A stretch of 64,000 nucleotides of DNA from an uncultured Bacteroides sp. Its GTDB lineage: Bacteria; Bacteroidota; Bacteroidia; Bacteroidales; Bacteroidaceae. The notes under the pieces were generated by a model, which saw only the letters and a program-made list of their open reading frames with translations, was not told the origin of the DNA and did not search any database. The stretch lies in NCBI GenBank assembly GCA_905201685.1, contig CAJKOW010000004.1, positions 8,702 through 72,701 on the forward strand, given 5' to 3'. Shown here piece by piece: positions 43,818 to 52,059 of the stretch; position 1 is the stretch's first letter; every line of letters begins with the position of its first letter. Position numbers and translations under genes: made by a program.

Positions 43818-45569
43818 ATGAAAGCTGCAATTCGGTTATTCCTGCTCATCTGTGTCCTGCTTTGTTTCTGCCATTGCGGGCATAAGCCCTATCCGCAGTC
43901 GTTGATGATGGCGGACAGCTTGGCAAGCGCATGTCCGGACAGTGCCGTCTCTTTGCTGAAAAGCATAGCTGGCACCATGCAGGATGAGCCGGAAGCCACG
44001 CGGATGTATTATCGCCTGCTTTGTATCAAGGCAAACGACAAAGCATACATACTCCATACATCGGACAGCCTGATACTCCCCGTGCTACATTATTACATAG
44101 AGAAGAATGACAAACGGCACCTGCCCGAGGCTTATTACTATGCCGGTCGGGTCTATCGCGATTTGGGCGACGCGCCGCAGGCATTGGAGTATTTTGAAAA
44201 AGCATTGGAGGCTTTGCCCGAAGAGGGTAAATACCCATTGAAGGGTAAGATTTACAGCCAGATGGGTACACTGTTTGGCTATCAGAATATGTATGCCGAA
44301 GCCTTGGAAATGTACCGGAAAGGAAGAGAATGTGACCATATACTGAAAGACAGCGTAGGCCTGATTTTCACGTTAAGAGACATCGCTAATATGTACAGAG
44401 AATTGGGCAGGCAAGACAGCGCACTGGTCTATCTCAAAGAGGCAAATCACTTAAGCCTGCAACTGCATCGGACAGATTTGTTCAACATGATGCAAAGCCA
44501 GCTTGCTTCGCTATACAGGGATTTGCAAGAATATGATTCTGCCCGGATAGCATTACAGAATGCCTTAAGGGATATTGAACGACCCAACAGAAGCGGCATC
44601 TATAGCATTGCGGCAGAGCTATATCATAAAATAGGAATGATTGACTCTGCTACATATTATTATAAAGCCCTATTGGGCTTTGGTACTATCTATGCCAAAG
44701 AAGCTGCCCACCGCAGTCTGGCAGAAATTGCAATGGCAGCAGGCAACAGCCGGCTTGCCATGCAGCATATTCAGGCATACCTCCGGTGCAACGATTCCGT
44801 CCAAAAAATCACCTATACGGAAAGCTTGCATCAGATGCATTCGCTATACAACTATCAACTGCGGGAAAAGGAGAACAACCGGCTGAAAGATGAAAATCAG
44901 AAGAAAGCAGATTATATCCTATATGGCTTAATGGTATTTATTGTGTCCATAGCCCTCTTCTTTGCCTATCATCAATACAACAAACGTAAGAACCAACAAC
45001 TGAAATACCAACTTCAAAGAGCCGAGCAGATAAAAGAAGAGAATTACAGAAAGAGCCGGCAATTCATAGAGGAAAACAAGATGCGGATTCAAAAGTTGGA
45101 GGAGGAATTGAATCATGTGAACGTTGCAAACGAGATTTTAAGAAGAGAGATACAAGATCAGAAAGAATTGCTCCACCAAGAGACACGGCGGGCAGAAATA
45201 GAACAAGGCAAACGAGAGCAGGCACAGAAAGCACTGTCCGATTCCGATATATATCGGCTGCTCAAGAAAAGGCTGCTCGATCCTCAAGGGCGGATATTCG
45301 TTACAACCGAAGAGTGGCAGATTATGGAAGACACCCTTAAAGAAACCTGTCCGGGTTTCTTTGAGAAACTGAGTGAAATCTATACTTTCAATGAGTTTCA
45401 ACTGCATGTCTGCATGCTTATCAAAGCCCATTTTTCCCCTTCCGAGATAGCCAAGCTGACAGAACGTCCCAAAGAAACCATTGCTTCCACGCGTAGAAGG
45501 CTATATGCCCGGATTTTCCAGGAGAAAGGGAAACCGGAAGATTGGGATAACTTTATTATCTCATTATAA
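43818..45569 (+). CDS. Membrane-anchored TPR regulator with C-terminal HTH-like region
   Basis: Protein of 583 residues. The start at 43818 gives a hydrophobic leader with several Cys ('LLCFCHCG', possible lipid anchor at Cys20); the frame is open further upstream to 43707 without a leader. Tetratricopeptide repeats fill about 35-345 ('YYYAGRVYRDLGDAPQALEY'). A membrane helix lies at about 375-397 ('LYGLMVFIVSIALFFAY'), then a long charged coiled coil (about 400-480), then a compact C-terminal helical domain with 'SPSEIAKLTERPKETIAS', which fits a helix-turn-helix. This is the architecture of Bacteroides TPR transcription regulators that sit near outer-membrane beta-barrel genes. It probably controls the island genes; that is inference. 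Confidence 0.75.
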   Translation: MKAAIRLFLLICVLLCFCHCGHKPYPQSLMMADSLASACPDSAVSLLKSIAGTMQDEPEATRMYYRLLCIKANDKAYILHTSDSLILPVLHYYIEKNDKRHLPEAYYYAGRVYRDLGDAPQALEYFEKALEALPEEGKYPLKGKIYSQMGTLFGYQNMYAEALEMYRKGRECDHILKDSVGLIFTLRDIANMYRELGRQDSALVYLKEANHLSLQLHRTDLFNMMQSQLASLYRDLQEYDSARIALQNALRDIERPNRSGIYSIAAELYHKIGMIDSATYYYKALLGFGTIYAKEAAHRSLAEIAMAAGNSRLAMQHIQAYLRCNDSVQKITYTESLHQMHSLYNYQLREKENNRLKDENQKKADYILYGLMVFIVSIALFFAYHQYNKRKNQQLKYQLQRAEQIKEENYRKSRQFIEENKMRIQKLEEELNHVNVANEILRREIQDQKELLHQETRRAEIEQGKREQAQKALSDSDIYRLLKKRLLDPQGRIFVTTEEWQIMEDTLKETCPGFFEKLSEIYTFNEFQLHVCMLIKAHFSPSEIAKLTERPKETIASTRRRLYARIFQEKGKPEDWDNFIISL

Positions 45570-45717
45570 GGCATATACGCTAAAGTGCACACAGTGTGCA
45601 GCGCGCAATAAACCGCCTGCACACTACTATGCACACTCATTTGGGGGTTAAAAACTATCTGAATACAAGAAAAGTCTTTTCCTTTGCGATATCAAAAAAA
45701 CAAACCCTAAAGGAGCA

Positions 45718-45816
45718 ATGAAAATAACTATAGATGAATATATTAGTTATCGTTTTAATAATACGTATGTTTGTAAACAGAATTATGGGGATAGATTTCC
45801 AATAGAGTTTATTTGA
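45718..45816 (+). CDS. Possible 32-residue micro-ORF before the beta-barrel gene
   Basis: The ATG at 45718 opens a 32-codon frame ending in TGA at 45814-45816, with a Shine-Dalgarno-like AAAGGAG just before it (spacing only 2 nt, which is short). The peptide begins 'MKITIDEYIS' and has no double-glycine leader or Cys cluster. An overlapping frame from ATG 45734 codes a 23-residue hydrophobic peptide ('MNILVIVLIIRMFVNR'). The place, between a TPR regulator and a beta-barrel/C39 pair, is where a secreted peptide gene might lie. No family is recognised; it may be a chance ORF. Confidence 0.25.
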   Translation: MKITIDEYISYRFNNTYVCKQNYGDRFPIEFI

Positions 45817-45832
45817 CTTTAAACAAATATTT

Positions 45833-48121
45833 ATGGATTCGATTAGATACAAATTACTGATTGCCGTACTATTTATAAGCTTTTCTCCAGTGTTTGGGCA
45901 ATTTTCATACTCCCTTTCAGGTGTCGTAGAAGCTCCAACAGGACAAAATATTAAGGATGCAGTCGTTACATTGCAAGTAAAAGATACACTGATTGGTTAC
46001 ACCTTAAGCGACCATTCCGGTAAATACCAATTCAGTAAACTCCCTGCAAACGATTATGAGTTAACAATAAGTCATCCCGACTTTATTACGTTGGAAACTT
46101 CCATTCAACTGACTGACAATATAAAACTGACACACGTATTGTCACCCATCAGCGAAATAGCTTTGGATAGTGTATTGGTAGTAGCCGATCGCAGTAACAT
46201 TGTAAAAAATGATGCAACAGGACAAACATTCTATCTTTCAGGGAAATCCAGAAAAGAAAAAAGCATATATGATGCCCTATCTGAAATCCCCAGTCTTAAA
46301 ATAAATCCACTTAAACGCGAGATAAAAACAATCAATAACGAGAGTGTGACTATTTTAATTAATGGAATGGAAAGACCTGTTTCACTTGAAACGATAGATC
46401 CTTCACAAATAGAGGCGGTAGAAGTAATAAATAATCCTTCTGCTAAATATCTGATGAATGGTTTACAGCGTGTCATCAACTTAAAAATGAAAGCCCGTGT
46501 CCAAAACTATCAGATTGTGAATTTATATACAGCCATCAATCCGGAATTGATTGTAAATACGGGTAGCGGTGGATTTGAAATGGGGAACTCTAAGTACTCA
46601 TTTTTTATTAATGCTATGGGAATGATTCATCATAATGAGAAAGGGAAAGAATCTGGCTATCAAAATTTAGGCGTTAGCAGTAAGATTTATGACAACTCTA
46701 CCCAATTTAATTACGGATATTACGACTTCACGGTAGGAGGTGATTTTCTTCCTAACAAAAAAGACTATTTATCTTATAGTGCCTACGTCAACCGTAACAC
46801 AGAGGCTATGGACTACGAAGGAATAGGTAATATTTCTGACCAGCTAACTGACATCGGATACACCAGTATCAGGAAATACGACAACCAAACATGGGGCATG
46901 GGAGGAAAACTATTCTACAGGCGTACTATTAATAGTGTTTCCCAACTGGAAAGTAGTGCAAGTTACAACCTGAATTTCTTGGACAACGAGGATTGTACGT
47001 CCGAAAAGGGAATAGACTATAATTATAATTGTGATGTGTACAATGATGCACAACAGCATTTGTTTAATTACTCATTAGAATATCAAAGAACACTGAACAA
47101 TAAATCTGCACTTACTATCGGTACAAACACAGCTTATACCACCGGATATGTCGAGGATATCCGTAAAGAGAATAACCGATTCGATCACAGCCAATGGCAG
47201 GAATATCTTTATGGAATGTACAGATATAATCACAAGTGGCTTTCTTATATGGCCTCCGCTGGTTTGGATGTCATTGTAAATAGAAATGCCGGTATCAAGA
47301 ACAATTATTATAGGCTGAAATTCAGCGGAAGTTGCAACTTTCAATTAAACAATCGTCATTCCATACTTCTTTATACAAATGGATATTCCATCGCTCCCAG
47401 CATTTCGTATCTCAATCCGTTTAACACGTCTTCTGACAGTATGCAAGTAATAAAGGGAAATCCATATCTGGAGCCTGCTTACGTGAAACAGATAGGGATA
47501 CAGTATCAGGGGACTGTAGGTAATTGGTACATCCAACCCATTCTGACATATATTACCTATAACGATATATATGACCGAGTTGGCTATAAAGTGGATGACT
47601 TATACGTATATACATACGAGAATAAAGACAAAAAGAAGCAGTTATATTCCAATATGAGCATTAGGTATTCTATTAATAATGCCGGATATATCGGACTGAA
47701 CGGAGGCTATCAACGTGTTTTTTACGAAGATTGTGCCAAAGGTTGGTTTAACGCTAACATTAATTGGAGAATTTATTATAAGAAATTTGTGTGGAGTGGA
47801 TATATTTATGCTCAGCCTTACACGTATGAACAGTACTCCAAGCGGAAAGCATATATAGATAGTAGTACTTCGGTGAATTGGAACATAAACTCTAATTGGA
47901 ATGTCGGAGCTACTTTACGATATATTTTGGCTGCTTGCAGAAATGAATATTGGATTGATGATCCCAAGCAAGATTACAGTTACTATGTCAATCGGGAGTT
48001 CCCTAAAAGGCACAATATGATTAGCATTACAGTACAATATTCTTGGAAAAAGAGAGAAAAGAAAAGATATAATAATCAACTTCAATTAGATAAGTCAAAT
48101 ATTCAGCTGTTGAGAGAATAA
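45833..48121 (+). CDS. Outer-membrane beta-barrel protein, TonB-receptor-like, with N-terminal carboxypeptidase-regulatory domain
   Basis: Exported 762-residue protein, signal to about residue 23 ('SFSPVFGQ'). A CarboxypepD_reg-like domain covers about 27-110 ('SLSGVVEAPTGQNIKDA'), a plug-like region about 120-220 ('YDALSEIPSLKINPLKRE', 'IEAVEVINNPSAKY'), and the rest is a large barrel of alternating strands rich in Tyr and Asn. It fits the OMP_b-brl_3 family, not a SusC protein, and has no SusD partner. Its stop overlaps the start of the C39 fragment by one base (TAATG), so the two were translated together. Base composition is visibly AT-rich compared with the xylan operon that follows. Likely role: outer-membrane step of peptide export or uptake; not proven. 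Confidence 0.75.
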   Translation: MDSIRYKLLIAVLFISFSPVFGQFSYSLSGVVEAPTGQNIKDAVVTLQVKDTLIGYTLSDHSGKYQFSKLPANDYELTISHPDFITLETSIQLTDNIKLTHVLSPISEIALDSVLVVADRSNIVKNDATGQTFYLSGKSRKEKSIYDALSEIPSLKINPLKREIKTINNESVTILINGMERPVSLETIDPSQIEAVEVINNPSAKYLMNGLQRVINLKMKARVQNYQIVNLYTAINPELIVNTGSGGFEMGNSKYSFFINAMGMIHHNEKGKESGYQNLGVSSKIYDNSTQFNYGYYDFTVGGDFLPNKKDYLSYSAYVNRNTEAMDYEGIGNISDQLTDIGYTSIRKYDNQTWGMGGKLFYRRTINSVSQLESSASYNLNFLDNEDCTSEKGIDYNYNCDVYNDAQQHLFNYSLEYQRTLNNKSALTIGTNTAYTTGYVEDIRKENNRFDHSQWQEYLYGMYRYNHKWLSYMASAGLDVIVNRNAGIKNNYYRLKFSGSCNFQLNNRHSILLYTNGYSIAPSISYLNPFNTSSDSMQVIKGNPYLEPAYVKQIGIQYQGTVGNWYIQPILTYITYNDIYDRVGYKVDDLYVYTYENKDKKKQLYSNMSIRYSINNAGYIGLNGGYQRVFYEDCAKGWFNANINWRIYYKKFVWSGYIYAQPYTYEQYSKRKAYIDSSTSVNWNINSNWNVGATLRYILAACRNEYWIDDPKQDYSYYVNREFPKRHNMISITVQYSWKKREKKRYNNQLQLDKSNIQLLRE

Positions 48122-48486
48122 TGAAACGATTCCCCTTATACAAACAACATGATTCAATGCAATGTGGAATAGCTTGTTTGCAAATGGTTTGTCGATATTT
48201 CGGTATTAGTTATTCTATACAAAAACTCTCGCATCTTTGTTTTGCAACCACTGAAGGAGTATCGTTGCTGCCGTTATTGTCTTCCATATTCGTCGGCTTT
48301 TCCCTACATTCCCCTCGCGTTTTTCCTGAAAACCCCTCGGCTTTTCAAGGAAAACTCCACGGCTTTTTGGGGAAAACTCCACGTCTTTTTCTTGAAAATG
48401 CCTCGACTTTTGGCTGGAAATGCCTCGGGATTATTCTGAACCGGTACTCAAGGACAATTCTTGCATCGAGGCTTTACTGTGACTGA
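48121..48486 (+). pseudogene. Truncated C39-peptidase ABC exporter (peptide-processing transporter) remnant
   Basis: The first ~50 residues (48121-48270) are a clear peptidase C39 start: 'YKQHDSMQCGIACLQMV' with the catalytic Cys in the QCGIACL motif, then 'YFGISYSIQKLSHLCF' and 'TEGVSLL'. After that the frame runs into 22-bp tandem repeats and codes unrelated Pro/Phe-rich sequence before the stop; the catalytic His/Asp, membrane and ATPase domains are missing. Full-length relatives have about 700 residues and cleave leader peptides while exporting bacteriocin-like or RiPP peptides. It starts inside the stop of the beta-barrel gene (TAATG). The rest of the gene was lost, apparently at the repeat. 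Confidence 0.8.
48306..48439. repeat. Imperfect 22-bp tandem repeats, about six units
   Basis: Units start at about 48306, 48328, 48350, 48372, 48394 and 48417, most beginning GAAAA and sharing a core like CTCCACGGCTTTTT. The array begins about 35 bp after the recognisable part of the C39 gene ends, so it marks or overgrows the breakpoint. Confidence 0.75.
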
Positions 48487-48545
48487 AGAAACTGGAAGAG
48501 GGGAAACCTATGTTCTGAAAGATGCCTTTCTGAGGCTTCTGGAGG

Positions 48546-48633
48546 GGGTGGTGAGCCACGCAAGTGTGGCTCGCGAACAACACAAGTACGGCTCGCGAGC
48601 CATGCAAGTGTCGCTCACGAGCCGTACAAGTGT
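48546..48633. repeat. Second 22-bp tandem array, four units
   Basis: Units at 48546-48567, 48568-48589, 48590-48611 and 48612-48633, each ending CAAGTGT or CAAGTAC and containing GGCTCGCGA-like GC-rich sequence. The sequence differs from the array at 48.3 kb but has the same period. It lies just after the stop of the minus-strand UxuA gene. Nothing else was recognised in 48487-48656. Confidence 0.75.
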
Positions 48634-48656
48634 TTTAGATAAGGGGTGTTTGTACC

Positions 48657-49832
48657 TTATTTCCGGCTGAGTTCGTCGCGGACTACAGCCATCATTCCTT
48701 CGACCTGGGCCAGGGCCAGCATGCGTCCGTGGAAGGAGTATCCCGGATTGTAGCCTTTGGTTTCGTCGCCCAGCATGGTGCGTCCGTGGTCCACGCGCAT
48801 GGGCAGTGCGGGGTTCTCCTGCTCGAAGATGCGGATCAGGTCGATCAGATGTCCGCGTCCTTCGAGGTGCGAGCTTTCGATGAAGTTGCCGCCCGGCATG
48901 GCTTTGGTGCTGCGCAGGTGGACAAAGTGGGTACGTTTGGCAAACTTGCGGGCCAGTTCGCGGGTGTCGTTCTGCTCGCCTGCACTGAGCGAGCCGGCGC
49001 AGAAGGTCAGTCCGTTGTGCGGATTGTCCACAGCTTGCAGGAACCATTCGATGTCGGCCTCGTCCGTCACGATGCGTGGCAGACCCAGCACCTGGAAGGG
49101 AGGATCGTCGGGGTGAACGCACATGTTGACACCGTATTCGTCGCACACCGGCATAACGGCTGCCAGGAAGTAGCGCATGTTCTCGCGCAGGGCATTGCGG
49201 TCGATGCCTTTGTACAAGGCCAGCAGGTTGCGGAAGATGTTGACGGGATTCTTGTCGCCTTCCTTGATGTTGCCGTTGACGAAGCCCTGTGTCTTGACGA
49301 TGATGGTATCAATCAGTTCGTCCTTCTCGGCTTCGGTAATGGTTTTGTCTAATTCGGCCACCTTCTGCAACTCTTCGGCGGTGTAGTCGGCCTCGGCTCC
49401 TTCGCGTTGCAGAATCTTGACGTCGAAGTAGGCAAAGCGGATGCGGTCGAAGTAAAGGGAAGAAGTTCCGTCGGCCCAGGGGTGTTGCAGGTCGGTGCGT
49501 ATCCAGTCGATGACCGGCATGAAGTTGTAGCACACGGTCTTGATGCCGGCCTTGCCCAGATTGGCCAAGCTGACTTTGTAGTTTTCGATGAGTTGTTCCC
49601 GTTCGGGGCCGGCGTATTTGATGGCCTCGCACACGGGCAGGCTTTCTACCACCGACCAGCGCAGGCCGTGCGCTTCGATGTAACTTTTCAGGTCGTTGAT
49701 GGCCTCTAAGGTCCAGATTTCACCGTTGGGCACATCGTGCAGAGCGGTGACAATACCTTCTACGCCGATCTGGCGCAGCATATCGAGCGTGATTTTGTCT
49801 TTCTTACCAAACCATCTCCAGGTCTTTTCCAT
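48657..49832 (-). CDS. uxuA: Mannonate dehydratase
   Basis: Cytoplasmic enzyme of 391 residues, about the length of E. coli UxuA (394), without a signal peptide. It converts D-mannonate to 2-dehydro-3-deoxy-D-gluconate in hexuronate breakdown. Family motifs run through the protein: 'MEKTWRWFGKKDKITL' at the start, 'GVEGIVTALHDVPNGE', 'VCYNFMPVIDW', 'NMCVHPDDPP', 'FCAGSLSAG', 'HFVHLRST' and 'MRVDHGRTM', including the His, Cys and Asp that bind the metal. It is the last gene of the minus-strand operon, after GH67, and lets the cell use the glucuronate set free by GH67 and GH115. UxaC and UxaB are not in the window. Confidence 0.97.
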   Translation of the reverse strand: MEKTWRWFGKKDKITLDMLRQIGVEGIVTALHDVPNGEIWTLEAINDLKSYIEAHGLRWSVVESLPVCEAIKYAGPEREQLIENYKVSLANLGKAGIKTVCYNFMPVIDWIRTDLQHPWADGTSSLYFDRIRFAYFDVKILQREGAEADYTAEELQKVAELDKTITEAEKDELIDTIIVKTQGFVNGNIKEGDKNPVNIFRNLLALYKGIDRNALRENMRYFLAAVMPVCDEYGVNMCVHPDDPPFQVLGLPRIVTDEADIEWFLQAVDNPHNGLTFCAGSLSAGEQNDTRELARKFAKRTHFVHLRSTKAMPGGNFIESSHLEGRGHLIDLIRIFEQENPALPMRVDHGRTMLGDETKGYNPGYSFHGRMLALAQVEGMMAVVRDELSRK

Positions 49833-49914
49833 ACGATATACTATTGTTTTATGGGTTTAACGTTGCAAATATAGTCACTGTTTTCTAAAGTCACTCGTCT
49901 GAAGTCGGCTAACT

Positions 49915-51948
49915 TTATCGGTTGCGGTTCAGCAGTTCGCCCGAAGGACATTCGTAGTTGCTGATGCCGAGCTGTACCTTCTTCAGGTCGTCCAGTTCGT
50001 GTATGGGGCGTTCGATGTCGTAGGGTATGGGCATCTGCGAGAATTGCTGGAAGTAGAGCAGACAGGCATCTTTCCACCAGACGGCATCGCGTGCCTGGAT
50101 TTTCAGGCGCGACTGTACATCCTTGAAGCAGTCTGCATCGACAAACGCTTCGGCTTTGTCCCATGTCTTCTGGAACTCTTTGACCTGCTGCACGCCGGTG
50201 TCGTAGTGGCGGCACAATTCGTCCCAAAGGGTACGGCCGCTCTTCATCGTGTGCCCCCAGGGTACGTGGTGGAACCACAGCAGGTATTCTTCGGGACAAG
50301 TGGCGAGGTCGTTGTAGAGGCGGGCCAGCGAGTCGGGATATTGTGCTACGGCATTGCTGCCTGTCGAGCTGCGGTCGAAGCCGATGCCTTGTGCGTCGGC
50401 CTTGTGATAATAGCTCGGCAGCCAGTCGGCGCGCGCACCGGGCACCTGGCACCAAGGCTCGGGACCATAGTGATGTCCCCAGGCAAAGAGGTGATGCAGG
50501 CCAAGCGGCATCATATAGTCAACGACGGCTTCGCGGCTTTCGAGCATCATCTTCTTCAGTTCGGCATGAATCGGGCTGATGTCCGTTACTCCTTCCTTAT
50601 AAATAGTTTGCTTCAGCCATTCGTCTGCAATCTCGTCGGAACCGAGTTGCGGATTCCATGCCAGACGGCCGAAGGCGTACCAGTTGGCTTGCGCAAAGGG
50701 ATGTCCGCACCAGTTGGCGTCCGTACCGATGTTGCTGACTCCGGCAATGGCTTTCAGCGAAGTGGCTGGTACAAAGCGGAAGAACTCTTCCCACATGGGA
50801 GCCAGATAGGCAATGTGGTTGGAGTGTCCCAGATACTCCTGCGTAATCTGGAATTCGGCCATCAGGGGCGTATGCTCCATACTGCCGAACAGCGGGCTGT
50901 AGGGTTCGCGTGGCTGGAAATCGACCGGGCCGTTTTTGACCTGCACGATGACGTTCGGGCGGAACTGTCCGTCCAATGGCTGGAATTCGAGATAAGCCTG
51001 CTTGGCACGGTCGGCATCCGAAGGACTGTAAACGAAAGCGCGCCACATGACGATGCCTTTATAAGGTTTCAGGGCATCGGCCAGCATGTTGGCACCTTCG
51101 GCATGCGTGCGTCCGAAGTCGCAAGGGCCGGGCTGCCCTTCGGAGTTGGCTTTCACTAAGAATCCGCCGAAGTCAGGGATCAGTTTGTAGATTTCTTTGG
51201 CTTTGTTTTTCCACCAGCGGATGACTTCTTTGTCTAAAGGATCGGCGGTGGGCAGGCTGTCGAGTACCATGGGCGAGGCAAAGTTGACGGACAGATATAC
51301 CCGTATGCCATACGGGCGGAAGACGTCGGCCAGGGCTTTTACCTTTTGCAGGTATTCAGCAGACAATATTTGTGGAGATGCGTTTACGTTGTTGAGCACT
51401 GTGCCGTTGATGCCGATGGAGGCATTGGCGCGTGCATAGGCTTCATAGCGGTCGGAAAGTGTGTTGGGCAGTTCGTCCCAGTTCCAAAGGGATTTGCCGG
51501 CATATCCGCGTTCGATGGTGCGGTCCAGATTGTCCCAATGGTTGAGGATGCGGAGCTGATAGACAGGGTTTTCGATGATTTCGTTGTCTGTTTTCAGGTC
51601 GTTGCTCTGAAGGGCCTGCAATCGGAGCAGATGATAGGCTCCGTACAGTAGGCCGGTTTCGCCGGGCGAAGTAATGGTCAGTCCGTCCGAAGTGTGCCGG
51701 ATGCGGAATCCGTCCTTGTCCAACTGCTTGTCTTTTTTCAGCTCAAGGGTTACAGGGGCTCCTTGCCATGCCTGTTGCAGTTCCCGGATAGCAAGGTCGA
51801 TGGTAGCCGATTGCTTGCCGGCCGTCACCTGTGCATGGGCATTCCGGGGCTGCCGGAGCCACAGACGGCTTCCGTCTTCAGCCATTAGGCTGTTGGCAGA
51901 GCAGATGAACAGTGTCAGACAGATGAGAAGATAGATTTTTTGTTTCAT
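49915..51948 (-). CDS. GH67 alpha-glucuronidase
   Basis: Exported 677-residue enzyme, signal to about residue 23 ('SANSLMAED'). It has an N-terminal alpha/beta domain (about 25-150), a TIM barrel (about 150-480) and a C-terminal helical domain. The catalytic motifs of GH67 are present: acid Glu in 'KANSEGQPGPCDFG', and the two base residues Asp and Glu in 'VQVKNGPVDFQPREP' and 'MAEFQITQEYLGHS'. It removes (4-O-methyl-)glucuronic acid from the non-reducing terminal xylose of xylo-oligosaccharides, most likely in the periplasm. It completes GH115, which acts on the polymer. Upstream neighbour GH43, downstream UxuA. Confidence 0.97.
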   Translation of the reverse strand: MKQKIYLLICLTLFICSANSLMAEDGSRLWLRQPRNAHAQVTAGKQSATIDLAIRELQQAWQGAPVTLELKKDKQLDKDGFRIRHTSDGLTITSPGETGLLYGAYHLLRLQALQSNDLKTDNEIIENPVYQLRILNHWDNLDRTIERGYAGKSLWNWDELPNTLSDRYEAYARANASIGINGTVLNNVNASPQILSAEYLQKVKALADVFRPYGIRVYLSVNFASPMVLDSLPTADPLDKEVIRWWKNKAKEIYKLIPDFGGFLVKANSEGQPGPCDFGRTHAEGANMLADALKPYKGIVMWRAFVYSPSDADRAKQAYLEFQPLDGQFRPNVIVQVKNGPVDFQPREPYSPLFGSMEHTPLMAEFQITQEYLGHSNHIAYLAPMWEEFFRFVPATSLKAIAGVSNIGTDANWCGHPFAQANWYAFGRLAWNPQLGSDEIADEWLKQTIYKEGVTDISPIHAELKKMMLESREAVVDYMMPLGLHHLFAWGHHYGPEPWCQVPGARADWLPSYYHKADAQGIGFDRSSTGSNAVAQYPDSLARLYNDLATCPEEYLLWFHHVPWGHTMKSGRTLWDELCRHYDTGVQQVKEFQKTWDKAEAFVDADCFKDVQSRLKIQARDAVWWKDACLLYFQQFSQMPIPYDIERPIHELDDLKKVQLGISNYECPSGELLNRNR

Positions 51949-51982
51949 GGTCTCGTAAGGTGATTTAGATTATTAAACAGAG

Positions 51983-52037
51983 AGTGCATAGCCTCTCGCG
52001 GTCATGGTTTCCGGATGACCGGTTGAAGTTATGCACT
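51983..52037 (-). other. Structured spacer between GH43 and GH67 genes
   Basis: Nested inverted repeats: outer AGTGCATA (51983-51990)/TATGCACT (52030-52037) and inner GGTCAT (52000-52005)/ATGACC (52015-52020). It could form a folded RNA in the 111-bp spacer of the operon, for example to stabilise or process the transcript. No T-tract fitting a terminator was seen. Confidence 0.45.
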
Positions 52038-52059
52038 TCTTACTACATAGGACTATGTT

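Noticed and set aside
48306..48633. CRISPR array
   Set aside because: Units are contiguous 22-bp tandem copies with no unique spacers and no cas genes nearby.
48461..48670. 69-codon ORF in the repeat region after the C39 remnant
   Set aside because: It is translation of the 22-bp repeats, with no start context or known domain.
48508..49146. 212-codon minus-strand ORF overlapping UxuA and the repeat array
   Set aside because: Arg-rich translation in another frame of UxuA that runs into tandem repeats.
49999..51159. 386-codon plus-strand ORF opposite GH67
   Set aside because: It lies wholly antisense to a clear GH67 gene, shows no domain and arises from the GC-rich codons of that gene.
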